This document shows positions 20,205 through 32,180 of a stretch of DNA of 64,000 bases, piece after piece. The stretch covers positions 254,227,994 through 254,291,993 of the forward strand of contig NC_073746.1 of NCBI RefSeq assembly GCF_029784135.1. Reading direction: 5' to 3'. The DNA comes from Toxorhynchites rutilus septentrionalis. Taxonomy: Eukaryota; Arthropoda; Insecta; Diptera; Culicidae. The notes below the pieces were generated by a model. That model saw only the letters and a program-made list of their open reading frames with translations. It searched no databases and was not told the origin of the DNA. Each line of letters starts with the position of its first letter. Position 1 is the stretch's first letter. The position numbers were made by a program, and so were the translations under genes.

Positions 20205-21347
20205 GACGTGCCTGAACGGTCTAGGGCTTTCTTTTTTATCTATCGTTCAACTTCCGACTAACTTTATTTTTCAATCCTAGAATATATTTACATGTTTCTT
20301 TCTTCAAAATCTATTACCTCCTTAGAAAGCAATCAACAAACCAAACTTGCCAGGAGGTCACTCCTATCGTAAAACCAGACCTAATGTGAGAGAATCAGCG
20401 AGGATTCCGTGTAGTTTATTTTAATTAATCACTCTGGACACTTGTGATATTCAGGTGATAGACACTCAGGCACATTTCACTTATTCATAAACACTATATT
20501 CTTAGTTCCATTTAGCATCAATCTATAACTAACACCAATTGTGTGAACTATCTATTGAACCGCCTGGGCGGCTTGATCTTATCGTTACTCGTGTGCTTCG
20601 TTCAATCATTAACTTAACTGGTTAACTGCAAGGCTGCTTGGCTTGCATTCGACATGTACTTTTTATAATGCTTAAACTAAAACTCTACACAAGATAGCTT
20701 CTATTCTAGAGGAGGAGGAGCCAGCAAGGAAATATGTGAGCGCATTTGATTGGTTCGAACAGGGTCAAAGCGGAGAACAAAGGGTAGTGGTTGTTTCTGT
20801 GTGTTGTCATTTCACACTTGGTTGAAGTGGGTTAGTTCTGCATAATGTTACGCTGCAAGTGTGAGTGGTTGTTATTTAATATTATCGTATGCAGCTGTGA
20901 GCTAGTGACATAAAAATGCACTTGGCCTACAAACATGTATGACGATAATTTATGGCGTGGGCATTGTGGGAATAGGATCGTTGGGATTTTATGACAAGTG
21001 GGAAAGGATAATGGTAATAGGTTATCCCGCTACACTAATCATAAAACTATATCTCTATCTCTCTATTTCAAAACGAACTATGAATCACACGATCCGCAAA
21101 CAAGGATCGTGTAAGAGAGATTTATTTATTTAGGTTCGGGATCGACCCGAGCTTATCGTAAACTGGACCTCACACGGGTAGTGCAATAAAATGTGTATGT
21201 TTATTTGGGTTCGCCTCGACCTTATTTTTTAACCTGCACCTAAATAAAATATTAATCACACGATCTGCAATACGGATTGTGTGATAAAGAAAGTTCATTT
21301 AGGCTCGGGTCTATTGATAATTTTAGGATTTTGATTTGGTCGTTGCA
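20205..21347. mobile_element. Hairpin-bearing LTR copy, split by another LTR
   Basis: It starts TGCGCGACGTGCC and ends GGTCGTTGCA, like the copy at 21869-23011 (TGCGCCGGACC...GCTGCA). It carries two subrepeats of the form CACGATCC-spacer-GGATCGTG followed by TTTATTTAGG. A second solo LTR sits inside at 20385-21034. The flanking satellite halves do not restore one monomer, so recombination followed insertion. Confidence 0.6.
20385..21034 (-). mobile_element. Solo LTR of the intact-gypsy family, CTAA duplication
   Basis: The 650-bp segment runs from TGTGAGAGAATC to ATCCCGCTACA with CTAA at 20381-20384 and 21035-21038. It matches the LTRs of the intact element at 48868-56079 (GACATGTACTTTTTATAATG, GAGGAGGAGCCAGCAAGG, ATGTATGACGATAATTTATG) but is diverged, so it is an older insertion, nested in another LTR. 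Confidence 0.88.
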
Positions 21348-21868
21348 CTTTTTAAGTTCTATTTCTATTATTTTTGAGAAATAAAATATAAACACTGTGA
21401 TTTCTTTCAAATTCTATTTCAATTTTTTTGAGGAATTTATCATCAATAACTACTGGAATTTCTCTATATATTTCTATTTACAATTCGTTGAAACTATTAT
21501 TTTTAACGTGTGATATTATCACTACGGAATATTATTTTTGAAAATACTGAAAATGAATGTCTTTGGAGTTGTCATCATATGACCAAAGGTCGCATGAGTG
21601 CGAAAAATTGACAACATAAATCACTGTAAGTTCTTTTTAAGTTCTATTTCTATTATTTTTGAGAAATAAAATATAACCACTGTGATTTCTTTCAAATTCT
21701 ATTTCAATTTTTTTGCGAAATTTATCATCAATAACTACTGGAATTTCTCTATATATTTCTATTTACAATTCGTTAAAACTATTATTTTTAACGCGTGATA
21801 TTATCACTACGGAATATTATTTTTGAAAATACTGAAAATGAATGTCTTTGGAGTCGTCATCATATGAC
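21348..21868. repeat. 285-bp satellite, about two monomers
   Basis: Monomers resume at TTTTTAAGTTCTATTTC and end at CATATGAC, where a TGAC-duplicating LTR inserted. Confidence 0.9.
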
Positions 21869-23011
21869 TGCGCCGGACCGAGCGGACTTAGGCTTTCTTT
21901 CTTCTCTATCGAGAGACACCACTGCTCTTCTCGACGTTCAACTTCCGACTCTCTTTTATTTTTCTGATTCATCTTAACGAAACCTACTTTGTTTATAATG
22001 AACAAAACGAACTTACGATAAGCTCCCCGCTATCGTAACACCAAAACATAAACAAAAATTCCTATCTTAAAACTAGACCTATGTGAAAATTTCTTTCTGA
22101 CAAATAAAGAAATTTTACGCTTTTTCGCGTGAGTTCGTGTTTAAGACTAACTTTATTTTTCAAATATGTACAATATATATACAGACATTCTTAACCTACA
22201 GATGAGGAATATCTCCTCTCTCTTTCATGAAACCGATACACATCGGTTCCATTATCTCCACGCGACGACCACGTGGTCGTCACCGTGGGCCTATCTTATT
22301 TTCGAGTTGGCCCTTTCCATCCTTCGCCCTAAAATAAACCTGAATAAACATCATCTTATATTTTATTACACTTTGCTGGTGTATCTAGCCGAGCGCGCAG
22401 CTAGGGATGGAAAGGGTAATAAATGCATCCTAAGCGATGCGTGCATTAAATTGTTTACCAGACGCAATCTAAATATTCGTCTGTTTTGAATTTATGACCA
22501 GCAATAATTTCGAGCTACAAGCGTTTTCTAACCTGATCAAACACTTGAGCTCTTACATTGGTCCTATCTAAATATTGCGTTTCGTCCTAACTAAACGACT
22601 ATTTCCCATTTGGGATTTAGGATAAGCAAATACTTGAGTTTGTCTTGCTCTTACATATTTTCCTTCGCTCAGCTGGGGTCTTGTTTTAAATGTATATTTT
22701 GTCTTACTTATTTCGTAGCCTATCTGTCCGCGACACTATGAATCACCCGATCCACAAACAAGGATCGTGCGGGAGGGATGTATTTATTTAGGCCCGGCAT
22801 CGACCAGCCTTATCATAAAACTGACTCACACGATCCTCAATAAGGATCGTGCGATAGAGATGTTTTTTGTTTATTCAAGATTAACCAGACCTACTTATTT
22901 ATGATTAACACAATCCTCAATATGGATCGTGCAAGAGAGATCTATTTATTTAGGCTCGAGCCTATTGATAATTTTGGGTATACAAAACCCGTCTGGTTTT
23001 TGGTTGCTGCA
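21869..23011. mobile_element. Hairpin-bearing solo LTR, TGAC duplication
   Basis: The 1143-bp segment starts TGCGCCGGACC and ends GGTTGCTGCA, flanked by TGAC (21865-21868 and 23012-23015), which restore CATATGACCAAAGG. It contains a 12-bp inverted pair CCCTTTCCATCC / GGATGGAAAGGG about 80 bp apart and three subrepeats with CGATCC...GGATCGTG hairpins followed by TATTTATTTAGGC. Its second half (from 22302) is the start of the 2495-bp tandem repeat. A short relative is the solo LTR at 42434-42735. Confidence 0.8.
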
Positions 23012-24261
23012 TGACCAAAGGTCGCATGAGTGCGAAAAATTGACAACATAAATCACTGTATGTTCTTTTTAAGTTCTATTTCTATTATTTTTGAGAAATA
23101 AAATATTACCACTGTGATTTCTTTCAAATTCTATTTCAATTTTTTTGAGGATTTTATCATCAATAACTACTGGAATTTCTCTATATATTTCTATTTACAA
23201 TTCGTTGAAACTATTATTTTTAACGCGTGATATTATCACTACGGAATATTATTTTTGAAAATACTGAAAATGAATGTCTTTGGAGTCGTCATCATATGAC
23301 CAAAGGTCGCATGAGTGCGAAAAATAGACTGTAAAATCACTGTAAGTTCTTTTTAAGTTCTATTTCTATTATTTTTGAGAAATAAAATATCACCACTGTG
23401 ATTTCTTTCAAATTCTATTTCAATTTTTTTGAGGATTTTATCATCAATAACTACTGGAATTTCTCTATATATTTCTATTTACAATTCGTTGAAACTATTA
23501 TTTTTAACGCGTGATATTATCACTACGGAATATTATTTTTGAAAATACTGAAAATGAATGCCTTTGGAGTCGTCATCATATGACCAAAGGTCGCATGAGG
23601 GTGAAAAATTGACAACATAAATCACTGTAAGTTCTTTTTAAGTTCTATTTCTATTATTTTTGAGAAATAAAATATTACCACTGTGATTTCTTTCAAATTC
23701 TATTTCAATTTTTTTGAGGATTTTATCATCAATAACTACTGGAATTTCTCTATATATTTCTATTTACAATTCGTTGAAACTATTATTTTTAACGCGTGAT
23801 ATTATCACTACGGAATATTATTTTTGAAAATACTGAAAATGAATGTCTTTGGAGTCGTCATCATATGACCAAAGGTCGCATGAGTGCGAAAAATAGACAA
23901 CATAAATCACTGTAAGTTCTTTTTAAGTTCTATTTCTATTATTTTTGAGAAATAAAATATTACCACTGTGATTTCTTTCAAATTCTATTTCAATTTTTTT
24001 GAGGATTTTATCATCAATAACTACTGGAATTTCTCTATGTATTTCTATTTACAATTCGTTGAAACTATTGTTTTTAACGCGTGATATTATCACTACGGAA
24101 TATTATTTTTGAAAATACTGAAAATGAATGTCTTTGGAGTCGTCATCATATGACCAAAGGTCGCATGAGTGCGAAAAATAGACAACATAAATCACTGTAA
24201 GTTCTTTTTAAGTTCTATTTCTATTATTTTTGAGAAATAAAATATTACCACTGTGATTTCT
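23012..24261. repeat. 285-bp satellite block inside tandem unit 1
   Basis: About 4.4 monomers (284-285 bp) start at TGACCAAAGGTCGC and end at CTGTGATTTCT where the TGTCGC LTR end joins. Identical blocks recur at 25507-26756 and 28002-29251. Confidence 0.95.
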
Positions 24262-24467
24262 TGTCGCAGGTCGCAGTATCGCTATGTGGACACCCAGTAG
24301 TTTCTTTCGGTTATATGAAAAGACTTTCACGTACGCGTTCGGACTTCGGATCCGAAGATTGCAGGTTCGAGTCCTGTCACGGTCGCCATGTCGCAGGTCG
24401 CAGGATCGCTATGTGGACACCCAGTAGTTTCTTTCGGTTATATGAAAAGACTTTCACGTACGCGTTC
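24262..24467 (-). mobile_element. LTR-end / tRNA / LTR-end composite (unit 1)
   Basis: Two 79-bp direct repeats (24262-24340 and 24389-24467; TGTCGCAGGTCG...GTACGCGTTC) differ at one base and flank the tRNA 3' half. Read on the minus strand, the second repeat ends CTGCGACA and is followed at once by TGGCGACCG, exactly an LTR-primer-site junction. The 24389 copy continues into LTR sequence related to 62773-63533 (ACTGGGTCAGACT). The same composite recurs at 26757-26962 and 29252-29457. Confidence 0.75.
24339..24388 (+). other. 3' half of tRNA-Arg(TCG) with CCA (unit 1)
   Basis: Fifty bases match the tRNA-Arg(UCG) 3' part from anticodon stem to end: stem TCGGA, loop CTTCGGA with anticodon TCG, stem TCCGA, the T arm GGTTCGAGTCC, the acceptor strand CGGTCG, then CCA. 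The 5' half with the A box is absent, so it is not a functional tRNA gene. Nuclear eukaryotic tRNA genes do not encode CCA, so the copy derives from a mature tRNA by reverse transcription. It lies where a retroelement primer site should be, but a primer site normally copies only about 18 nt. Confidence 0.85.
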
Positions 24468-25506
24468 ATACTGAGCCCGCCCAACTGGGTCAGACTCCCT
24501 TTTATTCAATTCGTTTATTTCTTACAACTAGCTACAACCTAAATTCTATTATTATGCGTGGTCAGGCGAATTGTAGTAAAACACATAACACATGTGTCCG
24601 AAAAGATGTCAACCGGAATCGAAAGCATAAATAGGAAACGTTTGCGCATTTGCGCAAGCATGTGTTTGTCATTAAATTCACGCTAGCGAAGCTAGCGAAG
24701 AAGTGCAAAAGTAAACAAAGGAAGTTAATGGTCAGCGCGTCATATTATGCAATAAATAACCATCGTAATAAATAACCATTATGCAATAAATAACCATCGA
24801 GTTGGCCCTTTCCATCCTTCGCCCTAAAATAAACCTGAATAAACATCATCTTATATTTTATTACACTTTGCTGGTGTATCTAGCCGAGCGCGCAGCTAGG
24901 GATGGAAAGGGTAATAAATGCATCCTAAGCGATGCGTGCATTAAATTGTTTACCAGACGCAATCTAAATATTCGTCTGTTTTGAATTTATGACCAGCAAT
25001 AATTTCGAGCTACAAGCGTTTTCTAACCTGATCAAACACTTGAGCTCTTACATTGGTCCTATCTAAATATTGCGTTTCGTCCTAACTAAACGACTATTTC
25101 CCATTTGGGATTTAGGATAAGCAAATACTTGAGTTTGTCTTGCTCTTACATATTTTCCTTCGCTCAGCTGGGGTCTTGTTTTAAATGTATATTTTGTCTT
25201 ACTTATTTCGTAGCCTATCTGTCCGCGACACTATGAATCACCCGATCCACAAACAAGGATCGTGCGGGAGGGATGTATTTATTTAGGCCCGGCATCGACC
25301 AGCCTTATCATAAAACTGACTCACACGATCCTCAATAAGGATCGTGCGATAGAGATGTTTTTTGTTTATTCAAGATTAACCAGACCTACTTATTTATGAT
25401 TAACACAATCCTCAATATGGATCGTGCAAGAGAGATCTATTTATTTAGGCTCGAGCCTATTGATAATTTTGGGTATACAAAACCCGTCTGGTTTTTGGTT
25501 GCTGCA

Positions 25507-26756
25507 TGACCAAAGGTCGCATGAGTGCGAAAAATTGACAACATAAATCACTGTATGTTCTTTTTAAGTTCTATTTCTATTATTTTTGAGAAATAAAATA
25601 TTACCACTGTGATTTCTTTCAAATTCTATTTCAATTTTTTTGAGGATTTTATCATCAATAACTACTGGAATTTCTCTATATATTTCTATTTACAATTCGT
25701 TGAAACTATTATTTTTAACGCGTGATATTATCACTACGGAATATTATTTTTGAAAATACTGAAAATGAATGTCTTTGGAGTCGTCATCATATGACCAAAG
25801 GTCGCATGAGTGCGAAAAATAGACTGTAAAATCACTGTAAGTTCTTTTTAAGTTCTATTTCTATTATTTTTGAGAAATAAAATATCACCACTGTGATTTC
25901 TTTCAAATTCTATTTCAATTTTTTTGAGGATTTTATCATCAATAACTACTGGAATTTCTCTATATATTTCTATTTACAATTCGTTGAAACTATTATTTTT
26001 AACGCGTGATATTATCACTACGGAATATTATTTTTGAAAATACTGAAAATGAATGCCTTTGGAGTCGTCATCATATGACCAAAGGTCGCATGAGGGTGAA
26101 AAATTGACAACATAAATCACTGTAAGTTCTTTTTAAGTTCTATTTCTATTATTTTTGAGAAATAAAATATTACCACTGTGATTTCTTTCAAATTCTATTT
26201 CAATTTTTTTGAGGATTTTATCATCAATAACTACTGGAATTTCTCTATATATTTCTATTTACAATTCGTTGAAACTATTATTTTTAACGCGTGATATTAT
26301 CACTACGGAATATTATTTTTGAAAATACTGAAAATGAATGTCTTTGGAGTCGTCATCATATGACCAAAGGTCGCATGAGTGCGAAAAATAGACAACATAA
26401 ATCACTGTAAGTTCTTTTTAAGTTCTATTTCTATTATTTTTGAGAAATAAAATATTACCACTGTGATTTCTTTCAAATTCTATTTCAATTTTTTTGAGGA
26501 TTTTATCATCAATAACTACTGGAATTTCTCTATGTATTTCTATTTACAATTCGTTGAAACTATTGTTTTTAACGCGTGATATTATCACTACGGAATATTA
26601 TTTTTGAAAATACTGAAAATGAATGTCTTTGGAGTCGTCATCATATGACCAAAGGTCGCATGAGTGCGAAAAATAGACAACATAAATCACTGTAAGTTCT
26701 TTTTAAGTTCTATTTCTATTATTTTTGAGAAATAAAATATTACCACTGTGATTTCT
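25507..26756. repeat. 285-bp satellite block inside tandem unit 2
   Basis: Copy of 23012-24261 displaced by 2495 bp, including the same private variants such as GAATGCCTTTGG and GCATGAGGGTG. Confidence 0.95.
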
Positions 26757-26833
26757 TGTCGCAGGTCGCAGGATCGCTATGTGGACACCCAGTAGTTTCT
26801 TTCGGTTATATGAAAAGACTTTCACGTACGCGT

Positions 26834-26883
26834 TCGGACTTCGGATCCGAAGATTGCAGGTTCGAGTCCTGTCACGGTCGCCA
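26834..26883 (+). other. 3' half of tRNA-Arg(TCG) with CCA (unit 2)
   Basis: Identical to 24339-24388 and flanked by the same 79-bp repeats (26757-26835 and 26884-26962). Confidence 0.85.
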
Positions 26884-28001
26884 TGTCGCAGGTCGCAGGA
26901 TCGCTATGTGGACACCCAGTAGTTTCTTTCGGTTATATGAAAAGACTTTCACGTACGCGTTCATACTGAGCCCTCCCAACTGGGTCAGACTCCCTTTTAT
27001 TCAATTCGTTTATTTCTTACAACTAGCTACAACCTAAATTCTATTATTATGCGTGGTCAGGCGAATTGTAGTAAAACACATAACACATGTGTCCGAAAAG
27101 ATGTCAACCGGAATCGAAAGCATAAATAGGAAACGTTTGCGCATTTGCGCAAGCATGTGTTTGTCATTAAATTCACGCTAGCGAAGCTAGCGAAGAAGTG
27201 CAAAAGTAAACAAAGGAAGTTAATGGTCAGCGCGTCATATTATGCAATAAATAACCATCGTAATAAATAACCATTATGCAATAAATAACCATCGAGTTGG
27301 CCCTTTCCATCCTTCGCCCTAAAATAAACCTGAATAAACATCATCTTATATTTTATTACACTTTGCTGGTGTATCTAGCCGAGCGCGCAGCTAGGGATGG
27401 AAAGGGTAATAAATGCATCCTAAGCGATGCGTGCATTAAATTGTTTACCAGACGCAATCTAAATATTCGTCTGTTTTGAATTTATGACCAGCAATAATTT
27501 CGAGCTACAAGCGTTTTCTAACCTGATCAAACACTTGAGCTCTTACATTGGTCCTATCTAAATATTGCGTTTCGTCCTAACTAAACGACTATTTCCCATT
27601 TGGGATTTAGGATAAGCAAATACTTGAGTTTGTCTTGCTCTTACATATTTTCCTTCGCTCAGCTGGGGTCTTGTTTTAAATGTATATTTTGTCTTACTTA
27701 TTTCGTAGCCTATCTGTCCGCGACACTATGAATCACCCGATCCACAAACAAGGATCGTGCGGGAGGGATGTATTTATTTAGGCCCGGCATCGACCAGCCT
27801 TATCATAAAACTGACTCACACGATCCTCAATAAGGATCGTGCGATAGAGATGTTTTTTGTTTATTCAAGATTAACCAGACCTACTTATTTATGATTAACA
27901 CAATCCTCAATATGGATCGTGCAAGAGAGATCTATTTATTTAGGCTCGAGCCTATTGATAATTTTGGGTATACAAAACCCGTCTGGTTTTTGGTTGCTGC
28001 A

Positions 28002-29251
28002 TGACCAAAGGTCGCATGAGTGCGAAAAATTGACAACATAAATCACTGTATGTTCTTTTTAAGTTCTATTTCTATTATTTTTGAGAAATAAAATATTACC
28101 ACTGTGATTTCTTTCAAATTCTATTTCAATTTTTTTGAGGATTTTATCATCAATAACTACTGGAATTTCTCTATATATTTCTATTTACAATTCGTTGAAA
28201 CTATTATTTTTAACGCGTGATATTATCACTACGGAATATTATTTTTGAAAATACTGAAAATGAATGTCTTTGGAGTCGTCATCATATGACCAAAGGTCGC
28301 ATGAGTGCGAAAAATAGACTGTAAAATCACTGTAAGTTCTTTTTAAGTTCTATTTCTATTATTTTTGAGAAATAAAATATCACCACTGTGATTTCTTTCA
28401 AATTCTATTTCAATTTTTTTGAGGATTTTATCATCAATAACTACTGGAATTTCTCTATATATTTCTATTTACAATTCGTTGAAACTATTATTTTTAACGC
28501 GTGATATTATCACTACGGAATATTATTTTTGAAAATACTGAAAATGAATGCCTTTGGAGTCGTCATCATATGACCAAAGGTCGCATGAGGGTGAAAAATT
28601 GACAACATAAATCACTGTAAGTTCTTTTTAAGTTCTATTTCTATTATTTTTGAGAAATAAAATATTACCACTGTGATTTCTTTCAAATTCTATTTCAATT
28701 TTTTTGAGGATTTTATCATCAATAACTACTGGAATTTCTCTATATATTTCTATTTACAATTCGTTGAAACTATTATTTTTAACGCGTGATATTATCACTA
28801 CGGAATATTATTTTTGAAAATACTGAAAATGAATGTCTTTGGAGTCGTCATCATATGACCAAAGGTCGCATGAGTGCGAAAAATAGACAACATAAATCAC
28901 TGTAAGTTCTTTTTAAGTTCTATTTCTATTATTTTTGAGAAATAAAATATTACCACTGTGATTTCTTTCAAATTCTATTTCAATTTTTTTGAGGATTTTA
29001 TCATCAATAACTACTGGAATTTCTCTATGTATTTCTATTTACAATTCGTTGAAACTATTGTTTTTAACGCGTGATATTATCACTACGGAATATTATTTTT
29101 GAAAATACTGAAAATGAATGTCTTTGGAGTCGTCATCATATGACCAAAGGTCGCATGAGTGCGAAAAATAGACAACATAAATCACTGTAAGTTCTTTTTA
29201 AGTTCTATTTCTATTATTTTTGAGAAATAAAATATTACCACTGTGATTTCT
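28002..29251. repeat. 285-bp satellite block inside tandem unit 3
   Basis: Second 2495-bp displaced copy of 23012-24261; no difference seen. Confidence 0.95.
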
Positions 29252-29328
29252 TGTCGCAGGTCGCAGGATCGCTATGTGGACACCCAGTAGTTTCTTTCGG
29301 TTATATGAAAAGACTTTCACGTACGCGT

Positions 29329-29378
29329 TCGGACTTCGGATCCGAAGATTGCAGGTTCGAGTCCTGTCACGGTCGCCA
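29329..29378 (+). other. 3' half of tRNA-Arg(TCG) with CCA (unit 3)
   Basis: Identical to the two other copies, with the same flanking 79-bp repeats (29252-29330 and 29379-29457). Confidence 0.85.
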
Positions 29379-30496
29379 TGTCGCAGGTCGCAGGATCGCT
29401 ATGTGGACACCCAGTAGTTTCTTTCGGTTATATGAAAAGACTTTCACGTACGCGTTCATACTGAGCCCGCCCAACTGGGTCAGACTCCCTTTTATTCAAT
29501 TCGTTTATTTCTTACAACTAGCTACAACCTAAATTCTATTATTATGCGTGGTCAGGCGAATTGTAGTAAAACACATAACACATGTGTCCGAAAAGATGTC
29601 AACCGGAATCGAAAGCATAAATAGGAAACGTTTGCGCATTTGCGCAAGCATGTGTTTGTCATTAAATTCACGCTAGCGAAGCTAGCGAAGAAGTGCAAAA
29701 GTAAACAAAGGAAGTTAATGGTCAGCGCGTCATATTATGCAATAAATAACCATCGTAATAAATAACCATTATGCAATAAATAACCATCGAGTTGGCCCTT
29801 TCCATCCTTCGCCCTAAAATAAACCTGAATAAACATCATCTTATATTTTATTACACTTTGCTGGTGTATCTAGCCGAGCGCGCAGCTAGGGATGGAAAGG
29901 GTAATAAATGCATCCTAAGCGATGCGTGCATTAAATTGTTTACCAGACGCAATCTAAATATTCGTCTGTTTTGAATTTATGACCAGCAATAATTTCGAGC
30001 TACAAGCGTTTTCTAACCTGATCAAACACTTGAGCTCTTACATTGGTCCTATCTAAATATTGCGTTTCGTCCTAACTAAACGACTATTTCCCATTTGGGA
30101 TTTAGGATAAGCAAATACTTGAGTTTGTCTTGCTCTTACATATTTTCCTTCGCTCAGCTGGGGTCTTGTTTTAAATGTATATTTTGTCTTACTTATTTCG
30201 TAGCCTATCTGTCCGCGACACTATGAATCACCCGATCCACAAACAAGGATCGTGCGGGAGGGATGTATTTATTTAGGCCCGGCATCGACCAGCCTTATCA
30301 TAAAACTGACTCACACGATCCTCAATAAGGATCGTGCGATAGAGATGTTTTTTGTTTATTCAAGATTAACCAGACCTACTTATTTATGATTAACACAATC
30401 CTCAATATGGATCGTGCAAGAGAGATCTATTTATTTAGGCTCGAGCCTATTGATAATTTTGGGTATACAAAACCCGTCTGGTTTTTGGTTGCTGCA

Positions 30497-31588
30497 TGAC
30501 CAAAGGTCGCATGAGTGCGAAAAATTGACAACATAAATCACTGTATGTTCTTTTTAAGTTCTATTTCTATTATTTTTGAGAAATAAAATATTACCACTGT
30601 GATTTCTTTCAAATTCTATTTCAATTTTTTTGAGGATTTTATCATCAATAACTACTGGAATTTCTCTATATATTTCTATTTACAATTCGTTGAAACTATT
30701 ATTTTTAACGCGTGATATTATCACTACGGAATATTATTTTTGAAAATACTGAAAATGAATGTCTTTGGAGTCGTCATCATATGACCAAAGGTCGCATGAG
30801 TGCGAAAAATAGACTGTAAAATCACTGTAAGTTCTTTTTAAGTTCTATTTCTATTATTTTTGAGAAATAAAATATCACCACTGTGATTTCTTTCAAATTC
30901 TATTTCAATTTTTTTGAGGATTTTATCATCAATAACTACTGGAATTTCTCTATATATTTCTATTTACAATTCGTTGAAACTATTATTTTTAACGCGTGAT
31001 ATTATCACTACGGAATATTATTTTTGAAAATACTGCAAATGAATGTCTTTGGAGTCGTCATCATATGATCAAAGGTCGCATGAGTGTGAAAAATTGACAA
31101 CATAAATCACTGTAAGTTCTTTTTAAGTTCTATTTCTATTATTTTTGAGAAACAAAATATTACCACTGTGATTTCTTTCAAATTCTATTTCAATTTTTTT
31201 GAGGAATTTATCATCAATAACTACTGGAATTTCTCTATATATTTCTATTTACAATTCGTTGAAACTATTATTTTTAACGCGTGATATTATCACTACGGAA
31301 TATTATTTTTGAAAATACTGAAAATGAATGTCTTTGGAGTCGTCATCATATGACCAAAGGTCGCATGAGTGCGAAAAATTGACAACATAAATCACTGTAA
31401 GTTCTTTTTAAGTTCTATTTCTATTAATTTTGAGAAATAAAATATAACCACTGTGATTTCTTTCAAATTCTATTTCAATTTTTTTGCGAAATTTATTATC
31501 AATAACTACTAGAATTTCTCTATATATTTCTATTTACAATTCGTTGAAACTATTTCTTTTAAAGCGTGATATTATCACTACGGAATAT
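30497..31588. repeat. 285-bp satellite, about four monomers
   Basis: The first part is still tandem unit 4. From about 31030 private variants (TACTGCAAATG, ATGATCAAAGG) show that the segmental copy has ended within the satellite. It ends at GGAATAT where an LTR inserted. Confidence 0.92.
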
Positions 31589-32180
31589 TGTGGGGGAATT
31601 AAATAGGATTCCGTGGAGTATATTTATTTCGATCACTTTGGACACTTGTGATATTGTTCGGATGGAAACTTAGGCACTTTCCACTAATTTATAAACACTA
31701 TATTCTTAGTTCCATTTCCATTTATCGTTCCTCGCGTGCTTCGTTCACTCGTTAGCTCAACTGGTTAATTGCAAGACTGCTCGCTTGCATTCGACATGTA
31801 CTTTTTATAATGCTTAAACTAAAACTCTACACAAGATAGCTTCTATTCTAGATGAGGAGGAGCCAGCAAGGAAATATGTGAGCGGGTTCGATTGGTTCGA
31901 ACGGGTCAAAACGGAGAACAAAAGGGTAGTGGTTGTTTCTGTGTGTTGTCATTTCACACTTGGTTGAAGTGGGTTAGTTCTGCATAATGTTACGCTGCAG
32001 GGTGAGTGGTTGTTATTTAATATTATCGTATGCAGCTGTGAGCTAGTGACATAAAAATGCACTTGGCCTACAAACATGTATGACGATAATTTATGGCGTG
32101 GGAATGAATTTGTGGGAATAGGATCGTTGAGATTTTATGACAAGTGAGAAAGGATAATGGTAATAGGTTATCCCGCTACA
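31589..32180 (-). mobile_element. Solo LTR of the intact-gypsy family, ATAT duplication
   Basis: The 592-bp segment runs from TGTGGGGGAATT to ATCCCGCTACA with ATAT at 31585-31588 and 32181-32184. It is close to, but not the same as, the LTRs at 48868 and 55498. Confidence 0.9.

Larger units (their letters stand above)
22302..31030. repeat. 2495-bp segmental tandem repeat, three copies plus a half
   Basis: Units run 22302-24796, 24797-27291 and 27292-29786, with a fourth matching to about 31030. Each holds the second half of the hairpin LTR, about 4.4 satellite monomers, a 79-bp LTR piece, a tRNA-Arg 3' half, the 79-bp piece again, and about 330 bp of LTR. I could see only two single-base differences among copies (24276 T where the others have G; 26972 T where the others have G). 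The join is at AACCATCGA-GTTGGCCC, against TTTTCGAGTTGGCCC in the first copy, so it shares CGAGTTGGCCC. Recent duplication, or an assembly expansion. Small ORFs recurring every 2495 bp inside it are not genes. Confidence 0.95.

Noticed and set aside
24339..24388. Functional tRNA-Arg gene
   Set aside because: The 5' half with the acceptor strand, D arm and A box is missing and CCA is encoded, so it is a retrotranscribed fragment.
24261..24542. A 93-aa plus-strand frame repeated at 24261, 26756 and 29251
   Set aside because: It is made of the two 79-bp LTR pieces and the tRNA half inside the 2495-bp repeat; it repeats because the DNA repeats and has no protein features.
24802..24984. 60-aa frames at 24802, 27297 and 29792, part of a 107-aa frame at 22166
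   Set aside because: They lie wholly in hairpin-LTR sequence and recur only with the segmental repeat.
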